From assembly GCF_003994855.1 (NCBI RefSeq), contig NZ_CP034142.1, positions 806,001 through 870,000 on the forward strand: a stretch of 64,000 bases of DNA. The letters run 5' to 3'. Positions 56,994 through 64,000 of the stretch are shown one piece after another. The stretch comes from Marinobacter sp. NP-4(2019) (lineage in GTDB: Bacteria; Pseudomonadota; Gammaproteobacteria; Pseudomonadales; Oleiphilaceae). A program made the position numbers and the translations under genes. Each line of letters begins with the position of its first letter. The stretch's first letter is position 1. The notes beneath the pieces are model-generated. The model did not search any database, was not told the origin of the DNA, and saw only the letters and a program-made list of their open reading frames with translations.

Positions 56994-58166
56994 ATGAGTA
57001 AACAGGCCGGATTTCTCCTGCTGCTGGCAACCACGGCCACCAGTGTCGGTGCAGAGTTGCGCCCAATATCCGACGATCGGTTATCGGAGGTCACCGGTCA
57101 GGCCTTCGTGTCTGTGGATCGCCAATACCATCCTGACGAGACGGACAATACCTCCTACACCAGGGTAAATCTTGGGATGGATGTCGATATTCAAACCAAT
57201 ATTGATACTCTTGAAATCGGTCGGTATGAGCGGGATGGAGAAGACGCCGGTTCCTCAGATGTGCTCATCGACAACTTTTCCCTGGGTTACATCAACAACC
57301 AGCCTTACTTTGATCGCAACCCGAAATTCGCCAGACAATACAAACCTGATGGTTCTGCCTACGCCGAGGGAGAGATCGTTCCCTTTACCCTGAGAAATCC
57401 GTTCTTCGAGTTTGCTTTCGATGAAGCGACGGAGGAGGTTGTCGGTGTGCGGCTTGGATTCGGTGAGGCCATGGGGGTGTTGTCGGGGGATTTTCAATCC
57501 CTGACGGGTAACGTCAATATCGATATTGTCGATCAGGGGGAGGGTCTTAGCGAAGCCAACACTGACGGCAATCTTTTTGACGCGATCATTGTGGCGCTGG
57601 CGCCTTACCTTGTTGGCAACAATGCGATCACCAGCCGGGCCGAGCTGGTTTATGGTGCAGAGGGGGACCCCAGGCTGGGAGAACTCGACCCAATCAGGGC
57701 TCAATACGCTGGTGTTCCCAACGGCGAAACGTTTGTTGTTGAAGACGTCCCTTTTTTTACTCGCCTGTTAATCCAGGGAGCGGGTGCCTTTAGTAGCTCC
57801 CAGATAGAAGTTCATGGGAGTGATGTCCATATTATTGCCCAGGACTGCCAGGTGCTGGGTATTCAAGCCTGCTTTTCGTTAACAGACTTCAAAAGTCTTC
57901 CGGTCGGTGAGCTTGGTGAAATAAACGGTGAACGAGCGATTATAGGGCCCGAATCCGGGTTGTTCCTTTCGTTTCAGACACAGGATCTGGACTGGCTGGA
58001 CGATGTTTCCAAGACAGAGCTCACGCCAGAGGACTTCATTCGCGCGACCAGGGGTGGCTTTTTCAATATTCCCAATGGCTCAGTCGAGTTCAACCTCAAT
58101 GAGGCGTTAGGCGGAATTGAGCGCCAGCGTGTGGAGTACATTGACCGTGGGCAGGGGCTGTTCTGA
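56994..58166 (+). CDS. Secreted FilA/DUF6160-like protein 1
   Basis: 390 residues from the ATG at 56994 (a GTG six bases earlier is possible). A signal peptide ends at SVGA. Directly after it comes the motif ELRPISDDRLSEVTGQAFV, shared by all four proteins of this cluster in the form L-x-D-x-x-L-x-x-V-x-G. The rest is beta-rich and acidic, with two cysteines (about 286 and 293, CQVLGIQAC). I recall this motif from the FilA/DUF6160 family, tied to a putative pilus system in Acinetobacter, but could not check. Its stop overlaps the next start by one base. Confidence 0.82.
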   Translation: MSKQAGFLLLLATTATSVGAELRPISDDRLSEVTGQAFVSVDRQYHPDETDNTSYTRVNLGMDVDIQTNIDTLEIGRYERDGEDAGSSDVLIDNFSLGYINNQPYFDRNPKFARQYKPDGSAYAEGEIVPFTLRNPFFEFAFDEATEEVVGVRLGFGEAMGVLSGDFQSLTGNVNIDIVDQGEGLSEANTDGNLFDAIIVALAPYLVGNNAITSRAELVYGAEGDPRLGELDPIRAQYAGVPNGETFVVEDVPFFTRLLIQGAGAFSSSQIEVHGSDVHIIAQDCQVLGIQACFSLTDFKSLPVGELGEINGERAIIGPESGLFLSFQTQDLDWLDDVSKTELTPEDFIRATRGGFFNIPNGSVEFNLNEALGGIERQRVEYIDRGQGLF

Positions 58167-59257
58167 TGGTTTGTCGAGCAAAAACGCCAAGCCGCGCGGT
58201 GATGCCTCGTTGGGTGATCGCCCTGGTGGCCGGCGCCTGGATGACGGTGTATTCCAGCCAGGGTTGGTCCGAACTTGAACGCATGAATGATACCGAACTT
58301 TCCGAGGTGGATGGGGCTGGTCTGGGCGTTGTACTGGAAGCGTTCAAATTCTCCCACGGCACCGATGTTCCCGAAGCAGACGGGGGGCAGGCCCGTATAT
58401 TCAAGATTGGCGGCATAACCAGTACAGATGGCCGGGATGTGGATATTACCGTCAATCATCTTTATATATCCGGCAGTGGCAGCAACTATGGCAGGAATCT
58501 TGGTCCGGTTAATCTCGGGCGTTTGATTAACCCTTACCGTATTGATGTGGTCGACGGAAATACGATTGGTGTGACCGATAAGGCGGTATTGGAGTTTGCC
58601 GCCCCTGTCATGGTTGATCAAAGCCAGGGATTCGACTGCACCAGCGTGTCGGCTGTGCTGGGCTCAGGACCCTGCTCCAGTCGTCCTGCCACCGCCGATT
58701 ACATTGGTGAGCGTCCGGATCTTGGCCTGCAGATGAATGTGGCGGTCGGAGATGACCGTTCCGCGAATATCAATATCCACGCCGTGAGTGCGGTGATTGA
58801 CGGAAGCTACCTCCGCCTGTGGGGGGACAACGACCGCCGCCAGATGGTGGGGCAATTCAGGCTTAACTTCTACTCTCCGGAGCTGTCCATCCATGCCTGT
58901 GACCAGAGCGGCGAGTCATGCGGTTCCCGGGTATTGCTAAAGGACTTCGCCCTTGAGCTGGCTATCGGCAACGAGTTGCAGCCTGTGTTCTTTGATGTGG
59001 ACGGTGCCGGTAACTTTGTTGTCGAGGTGGCCGCGATCCCCCGGCCCGCTCCGGGGGAGATCGGAAGCGATGGCTTGCGGGACAGCAGTCATGCCGCGAC
59101 ATGGGACTTCTATGAAGATTATTACACCAACCCGGACTACCGCAGTAACCTGCGTATCGGCAACTTCAGTGTGAGTGACCGGGATTTTGGCTCCGCGAGG
59201 GTTGAAGGGATGCTGATCCAGCACCTCGAAATTCGGACCAGGGACCTGGCGCCATGA
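58166..59257 (+). CDS. Secreted FilA/DUF6160-like protein 2
   Basis: 363 residues. The N-terminus is MVCRAKTPSRAVMPRWVIAL; the hydrophobic stretch (about 14-30) ends before SELERMNDTELSEVDGAGLG, the cluster motif. An ATG at residue 13 is an alternative start. Beta-rich, with two cysteine pairs that could form disulfides (DCTSV/GPCSS and HACDQ/ESCGS), as expected for an exported protein. The start overlaps the stop of gene 1 by one base and its stop overlaps gene 3 (ATGA), so the genes are translationally coupled. Function unknown. Confidence 0.82.
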   Translation: MVCRAKTPSRAVMPRWVIALVAGAWMTVYSSQGWSELERMNDTELSEVDGAGLGVVLEAFKFSHGTDVPEADGGQARIFKIGGITSTDGRDVDITVNHLYISGSGSNYGRNLGPVNLGRLINPYRIDVVDGNTIGVTDKAVLEFAAPVMVDQSQGFDCTSVSAVLGSGPCSSRPATADYIGERPDLGLQMNVAVGDDRSANINIHAVSAVIDGSYLRLWGDNDRRQMVGQFRLNFYSPELSIHACDQSGESCGSRVLLKDFALELAIGNELQPVFFDVDGAGNFVVEVAAIPRPAPGEIGSDGLRDSSHAATWDFYEDYYTNPDYRSNLRIGNFSVSDRDFGSARVEGMLIQHLEIRTRDLAP

Positions 59258-59811
59258 CGACAGCGATTCACCTGCCAGTTTCCCTACTGTTGTGTGCACT
59301 TGGACTATTCATGCCGGGAGAGGCTGGGGCCGAACTGGAGCGGCTGGATGACGATGCACTCGGTGCCGTGTCGGGAAAAGGCGGAATTTATCTGTCCGGT
59401 GACTTCAGTATTAACGAACTCGGTGGCCCGATTGAAAACAGCTATTTTGGTCGCTGTGATGATGCAACCAGGAAATGCGGGGCGCGATTCGCCTATCGAC
59501 TGAAAGAGAATGGAGGCTGGATGGTTCTGGACGATATCCGCGGCAATTTCGCTTTCGAAGGCCTGACCCTGGGAGTGCGTTACATAGATTCAGGATTCGC
59601 GGGAGATGGCGAGCTGTTCCAGAAGGATGTGCTGGAGCTGGGTTTGCCCAACACCGTCAGATTTAACGATGTACAGTTCAAGATTGCTGCCAGTAACACG
59701 GCACGGCCCACGGACCCCGGATTCCAGCAGACAGATCTCTTTTCCGTGGGAATGCGGGGAGAGGTTGTCATGGAGGGCAATCTGCTGGTGTTCCCAACGG
59801 GGAACCCATAG
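59254..59811 (+). CDS. Secreted FilA/DUF6160-like protein 3
   Basis: 185 residues, the smallest member. A signal peptide ends at GEAGA, then ELERLDDDALGAVSGKGGIYL repeats the cluster motif. A cysteine pair (GRCDDATRKC) lies near residue 67. The C-terminal half is beta-rich (FRL-type strands, VVMEGNLLVF). It starts on the stop codon of gene 2 and is followed nine bases later by gene 4, which has AGGGAG upstream. Could be a subunit of a fibre built with its neighbours; this is inference. Confidence 0.8.
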   Translation: MTTAIHLPVSLLLCALGLFMPGEAGAELERLDDDALGAVSGKGGIYLSGDFSINELGGPIENSYFGRCDDATRKCGARFAYRLKENGGWMVLDDIRGNFAFEGLTLGVRYIDSGFAGDGELFQKDVLELGLPNTVRFNDVQFKIAASNTARPTDPGFQQTDLFSVGMRGEVVMEGNLLVFPTGNP

Positions 59812-59820
59812 GGAGATGTC

Positions 59821-62220
59821 ATGATGAGCTTCGATAGTTGGCTGTCTTCTTTATCATACGCCGCTGGCATGGTTCTGGTGTTTTCCGGGCCAGCGATGGC
59901 TGAGATGCAGCGCCTCGATGACAGCGACTTGGCCGCAGTCAGTGGTCAGAGCGGTATCACCCTGGAGATGGACGTCGAGATGGCGGCCGATCGTATTTCG
60001 TACTTTGATGATGGTAACGGTATTCATCTGGAGGACTTTCGAATCGGATCGGCCACGGATTCGGGTGGTGGGGCGTTTCATCGAGTCAGGGTGAATGTTA
60101 GTGACGATGCGGCCCTGAACCTGGACTACCTGGTTGACGATCGCAGAGTCGAGTTTGGCGATGTGCGTCTTGCCGGCGCCCCCGGTCTGAGCATGGGCGG
60201 CGTGTTCTTCGATCACACTCTGGAAGGTTCTCTGCGCATTCGTCCGGGTGGCGCTCTCGGCGGCCCCGGGTATACCTTTGACACCGCTTACACCATGACA
60301 GGTGGACGTCTGGGGTATCGCACCAACGGAAATGAAATCTTCCTGGATAATATGACTCTGGACGTGGAAGCCCTTGGCGTCACCCTGGATGTAGTGGGCG
60401 AAACCCTTCGTCTCGAGGCGCCGCGGATTGTTGGTTCCTATGACATTGGCGCTATCCGTTACAGCGGCAACCCGCTCAATCATGGGCATTCAAGAGATGT
60501 AACCACCGGAGCTGCACTGCCCAGTTACGGCAGTGTGAGCGGGGCATTTGATCTAGCCAGCACCACCAATATCAACGCTGGAGGGCGCTCTGGAGAAGGC
60601 CTTCGGGTTGACCACGTGACAACCATCAACAGCGCCCACTTTATCTATCGTGACGACGGGAATGCGCTTGCCCTGCGTGAGATCAGCGGGCATTACCGGG
60701 TGAACGACTTGCGTCTGGATGTTACCGATGACTGGCAAGGACGACCCGCGCTGGGGCTGACACTGGGGGCGATGGAGGGTGAGATCAATATCGGGGCCAT
60801 CGAAATGGGGGGCAGCGGTCGTAGCCTCGGAGAAGTAAATATCAGTTTTTTGCTGGAAGGCCGGGAATTTGGGGGGCGTCCTTACACCAACTCGCTCTAT
60901 CTTCAAGGGGGAGGGCATCCTGATGCGGGCGGACAGGGGCTTCGACTGGCGACAGAATGGAGTCTGAAGCTGGCTGACCTGAGCTATACCGAGGACGGTA
61001 ACCGGGTAATTTTCAGTGGCCTGCAGTCCTGGGGGCGCGGCGACATTACGGTAAACGTGACCCGGGACGAGGTTCGCAACGGTACCCGTTTTTACGATGG
61101 CCTGAGGGTCGGTTTTGAGGACATCAGGGCAGGTTACCGGATAAACGGTATACGGGTTGGCGACGATGAGGCGCCGTTGCAGGGTGGAACAGAACTGTTG
61201 CTGGCGCTGGGCTTTTACCCAGCCTATGAATTTGAGCTGGATGGCCACATGACGCTTGGAGCAGGCGGGGCCAGCGGGGAGGGGGTAACCGTTAATTCGG
61301 ACATTAAGATCCGTAACGGCAGGGCGGCATTGATTGCTGCCCCCTACGATGACGGGGCCGGGGAAGTCAGCCAGAAGGGACTGTGGTTAAGTGATCTCAG
61401 TTACGACGGTCATATCCGGGATATGACCGTCGATGTTACCGAGCAAGGCTTGGCCTTCAACACCGCAGAGAGTTGGAGCACCCTGGATGTCGGTAATCTC
61501 CGACTGGGCGATAAGGATTCCGGCCAAAGCTTCGGCCGTTTTGTGATTCAGACGTATGAAACCAGGAGCGGGCTAACCATTGTGCCCGGAGGTTCCGGCG
61601 AAGTATGTGCTGGAGGGGTTGGCGCCACGGCGACAGCCTGTACCGCATCCGGAGGGATGTGGCAGGATCGGGGTGACGAGGGCGTTACGGTCAGGATGAA
61701 ACAGATTTTTGCGAAAGCAGAGGGTAATTCCCGAAAAAATGCCTTTACCTGGGAGACCAACCGGGAAACTGACGGCAGTGGCCTGGCGATCAACAACACC
61801 GGAACCCGACTGGTGCTCAATGATATTCATACCAGCGATGGCGGCGACTTTGACAGCGATGGCATCGACGACAATACCTTTGGTGTTCGTACCGATGTAT
61901 CTGTCGATGTCTACCAGACCCGGGTGGTGAAAAAAGTCGACGGGCCGGACGCTCTCGGGGTGTCGGGGTTTCGCGGGGATGAGAAAATAATGGATGCGAC
62001 AGCCGTTGCAGGTTATCGCTATGAGTCTGCGCCCTCCTCTGCCGATCTGGAAAACCGTCCGCTGGGGTTTGCAGTCAGGGCGCAAAGTCGCTTCAAGGAG
62101 TTGTCCATCAACAATGTTGACCTTGTGCACCCGGTTGGCGGTGCCCAGACGGCTGTTTATGGGGTCCACATGCAGAATTTTGATATCAAGGCGAACCTGA
62201 CGGCTACGCCAATTCCCTGA
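59821..62220 (+). CDS. Large secreted FilF/DUF6160-like repeat protein 4
   Basis: 799 residues. The signal peptide ends at PAMA and is followed by EMQRLDDSDLAAVSGQSGI, the cluster motif. Five copies of a repeat with a core like Y-x-D-D-G-N-x-h-x-L recur at about residues 60, 166, 276, 389 and 508, a period of 105-120 residues. Each core is followed by a DLxLDV or DITVNV strand. The C-terminal third adds a cysteine pair (EVCAG, TACTA) and acidic D-rich loops (DGGDFDSDGIDD) that could bind calcium. Probably an elongated beta-rich extracellular protein. A terminator follows six bases after its stop. Confidence 0.85.
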   Translation: MMSFDSWLSSLSYAAGMVLVFSGPAMAEMQRLDDSDLAAVSGQSGITLEMDVEMAADRISYFDDGNGIHLEDFRIGSATDSGGGAFHRVRVNVSDDAALNLDYLVDDRRVEFGDVRLAGAPGLSMGGVFFDHTLEGSLRIRPGGALGGPGYTFDTAYTMTGGRLGYRTNGNEIFLDNMTLDVEALGVTLDVVGETLRLEAPRIVGSYDIGAIRYSGNPLNHGHSRDVTTGAALPSYGSVSGAFDLASTTNINAGGRSGEGLRVDHVTTINSAHFIYRDDGNALALREISGHYRVNDLRLDVTDDWQGRPALGLTLGAMEGEINIGAIEMGGSGRSLGEVNISFLLEGREFGGRPYTNSLYLQGGGHPDAGGQGLRLATEWSLKLADLSYTEDGNRVIFSGLQSWGRGDITVNVTRDEVRNGTRFYDGLRVGFEDIRAGYRINGIRVGDDEAPLQGGTELLLALGFYPAYEFELDGHMTLGAGGASGEGVTVNSDIKIRNGRAALIAAPYDDGAGEVSQKGLWLSDLSYDGHIRDMTVDVTEQGLAFNTAESWSTLDVGNLRLGDKDSGQSFGRFVIQTYETRSGLTIVPGGSGEVCAGGVGATATACTASGGMWQDRGDEGVTVRMKQIFAKAEGNSRKNAFTWETNRETDGSGLAINNTGTRLVLNDIHTSDGGDFDSDGIDDNTFGVRTDVSVDVYQTRVVKKVDGPDALGVSGFRGDEKIMDATAVAGYRYESAPSSADLENRPLGFAVRAQSRFKELSINNVDLVHPVGGAQTAVYGVHMQNFDIKANLTATPIP

Positions 62221-62225
62221 TTGAT

Positions 62226-62248
62226 AGCCGGGGATCCCCCGGCTTTTT
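62226..62248 (+). terminator. Terminator after the secreted cluster
   Basis: AGCCGGG and CCCGGCT pair around GATCC and are followed by TTTTT, ending the four-gene transcript. Confidence 0.88.
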
Positions 62249-62325
62249 GGTGCGCCTCTTTGTTTTTTGTTCTCCGCTGTTGTTTAATCCCGCTTTGATC
62301 CTCTCAAACTCTCAGGCTTTATCCG

Positions 62326-63294
62326 ATGAAATCCCGAGCTCTAATAGGTCTTATGGCGGACGGTCAGGTTCATTCCGGGGAATCTCTTGCGTCCCGTCTT
62401 GGTATCAGTCGAACGGCAATCTGGAAGCAGGTTAAAAGAGCGGCGGACGAAGGCTACGAGATCGAAACGATTCGCGGCAAGGGGTACCGGCTGGTGACTC
62501 CCGTTGATCTTCTCGATAGTGCGATGATTCTTGAAGGTATCCCGGAGTCTGTACGTCGCCGTGTGAAACTGGCGGTACTGGATGAGGTGGACTCCACCAA
62601 TGCGGAGATTATCCGCCAACGACCAGCGTCGGGATCGTCGGTCATTCCTGTGTGTATTGCCGATCACCAGACTGCCGGGCGAGGACGCAGGGGGCGCGAA
62701 TGGCAGAGCCCTCGTGGCCAAAACCTGTATTTGAGTCTGGGCCTGACGTTCCATGGTGGATTCGCCATGCTGGACGGGTTGAGCCTGGTGCTGGGGGTGG
62801 CCACAGCGGAGGCGCTGGAGGCAATGGGCTCTGGCCAGGTGGGGTTGAAGTGGCCTAACGACATATTCCTTGGCAGAGGCAAGGTGGCCGGCATTCTGGT
62901 AGAGCTTCAGGGAGAGCTGGAAGAGGGCATCATTCAGGTGGTGGCAGGTATTGGCCTGAATGTCCATATGAAACAGGCGGAAAGTGTCACCCAGGCCTGG
63001 GATAGCCTGTCGGTTGCGAGCCCGGAGGTGGATTGGGCGCGCAACGATTTGGCCGCCAGTCTGGTTGGTTCGCTGGTTGATGCGGCTGACGAGTTTTCTG
63101 AGAACGGCTTTGCGGCGTTCCGTGAGCGTTGGCAACAGCGAGACATTTTTTCTGGAAAGTCCCTGGTGGCAAGTCAGGGAAATCTGGCGGGTGTGGGTGC
63201 AGGTATTGATGGTTCGGGGAACTATATGCTGGACACTGACGATGGCGTCACCGCCGTGAGGGCCGGAGAGATAAGTTTGCGGGTGCAGTTGTGA
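62326..63294 (+). CDS. birA: Biotin-protein ligase and biotin operon repressor BirA
   Basis: 322 residues. An N-terminal winged helix-turn-helix (SGESLASRLGISRTAIWKQV) precedes the ligase domain with the biotinoyl-AMP loop GRGRRGREW and KWPNDIFLGRGKVAGIL. Both the repressor and enzyme halves are intact, so it should biotinylate acetyl-CoA carboxylase and repress bio genes. Its stop overlaps the coaX start (4 bases), so the two are coupled. Confidence 0.96.
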   Translation: MKSRALIGLMADGQVHSGESLASRLGISRTAIWKQVKRAADEGYEIETIRGKGYRLVTPVDLLDSAMILEGIPESVRRRVKLAVLDEVDSTNAEIIRQRPASGSSVIPVCIADHQTAGRGRRGREWQSPRGQNLYLSLGLTFHGGFAMLDGLSLVLGVATAEALEAMGSGQVGLKWPNDIFLGRGKVAGILVELQGELEEGIIQVVAGIGLNVHMKQAESVTQAWDSLSVASPEVDWARNDLAASLVGSLVDAADEFSENGFAAFRERWQQRDIFSGKSLVASQGNLAGVGAGIDGSGNYMLDTDDGVTAVRAGEISLRVQL

Positions 63295-64000
63295 GATTGC
63301 TGATTGATGCAGGGAATACCCGCGTAAAGTGGCAGTTGGTTGAGAATGGTCGCAAGGTGCTTGATGGTGTCGGGGCACTTGAAGGTGACCCCTTTTCTGG
63401 CCTGTCATCGGTGAAGGCCAAGATCTCTCATATTGCCGTCTCCACAGTGGCATCGGAAGACAAGCGCCAATACCTGGCTGAAATGATGTCCCATTATACC
63501 TCGGTGAAACCCTGTTTTTACTGGTCGGAAGCCGAGCGGGCCGGGTTGGTGAATGCCTATGGGGACCCCGGGAAAATGGGGGCCGACCGATGGCACGGGA
63601 TGTATGGGGCGTGGATCAGGCAGGGCGGCAGCTTCGCTATTGTCGATGCAGGCAGTGCCATTACGGTTGATTATGTCGAAGCCGGGGGCAAGCACTTGGG
63701 TGGCTATATTCTTCCTGGTCGCCGGATGATGCTGCGCAGTCTCAGAAATGATGCGGCGAGGATCGGTTTTGACGATCATCGGTCGGATGCCGGCGACCCC
63801 GGGGCCTCGACCACAGAGTGCGTCCATCATGGGCTGTTCTGGCTCTGGCAGTCGATGGCTGCGCGTATCCATCAGGACTGTCGCGCAAAAAGCATTGACT
63901 GTGTCCTGGTAACGGGGGGGACGCATCAGGCATGCTGGCTGCCGGGCTTGAAGCCGAACACCTGCCGGATCTGGTTCTGCATGGTTTGGCCGCAATAGAT
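63291..64000 (+). CDS. coaX: Type III pantothenate kinase CoaX, frameshifted near the 3' end and cut by the window
   Basis: The N-terminal phosphate loop MRLLIDAGNTRVKW, the GADRWHGMYGA segment and the substrate loop IVDAGSAITVDYV are intact. At 63914-63920 a run of seven G breaks the frame: the read frame gives VTGGT and then an unrelated tail ending at 63998. One extra G gives VTGGDASGMLAAGLEAEH, the expected CoaX C-terminus, open to the window edge. CoaX makes 4'-phosphopantothenate, linking to panB and panC upstream, and is usually essential. A sequencing or assembly error in the homopolymer is most likely; a real or phase-variable frameshift is possible. Confidence 0.88.

Overview
The window reads as a chromosomal segment of a marine gammaproteobacterium, most likely Marinobacter or a close relative. 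The 16S sequence looks like Marinobacter from memory, and gene order follows Pseudomonas-type chromosomes in several blocks: rpoD-dnaG-rpsU / tsaD-plsY-folB; pgi-panC-panB-folK-pcnB-crcZ-cbrB-cbrA-gluQ-dksA; and argC-bactofilin-erpA-anmK-M23-tyrS-rrn. No prophage, insertion sequence, integron, CRISPR array or defence island is visible. Species assignment and all family names are from sequence reading and memory, with no database search.

Layout. 1-6564 (minus strand): two paralogous Ig-like lipoproteins flanking a FadL-type outer-membrane porin. 6565-7760: a long non-coding stretch with a sigma-54-like promoter, then a lone PEP-CTERM secreted protein. 7777-12086: a CAU tRNA and the macromolecular synthesis operon rpsU-dnaG-rpoD with its internal terminator. 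12327-16629: tsaD, plsY, folB, a divergent folK copy and pgi. 16661-20315: panC, panB, a normal folK and pcnB. 20461-25614: the CbrX/CbrA/CbrB nutrient-sensing system with a CrcZ-like small RNA downstream of cbrB. 25724-33373: gluQ, dksA, sfsA, a Rieske protein, a pentapeptide protein, an APH/AAA kinase, PBP1B and a TPR lipoprotein. 33442-37833: a DUF4382 lipoprotein and an ECF sigma/anti-sigma operon ending in a TPR/beta-barrel protein. 37879-43982: a secreted lipase and a tight clc-hemJ-thiD-thiE-hemL operon. 44130-50801: argC, a coiled-coil membrane protein, bactofilin, erpA, anmK, an M23 endopeptidase and tyrS. 50841-56798: a complete rRNA operon (16S, tRNA-Ile, tRNA-Ala, 23S, 5S) with three tandem promoters. 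56994-62220: four consecutive secreted proteins sharing one N-terminal motif. 62326-64000: birA and the start of coaX, whose frame breaks in a G run.

The most interesting reading is regulatory. The gap between cbrB and pcnB holds a textbook -24/-12 promoter, clustered TGTTAC/GTAACA elements upstream of it, five AANAANAA (CA) motifs and a terminator. Together these describe a CrcZ-type RNA that would titrate Hfq/Crc. Within the same window, CA motifs sit just upstream of the start codons of the large lipoprotein (6564), the FadL porin (3074), the lipase (38796) and the first gene of the secreted four-gene cluster (56994). This suggests that lipid or hydrocarbon uptake and secretion functions here are under catabolite repression by the same circuit. 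The four-gene secreted cluster (56994-62220) is the best candidate for a poorly described structural system.
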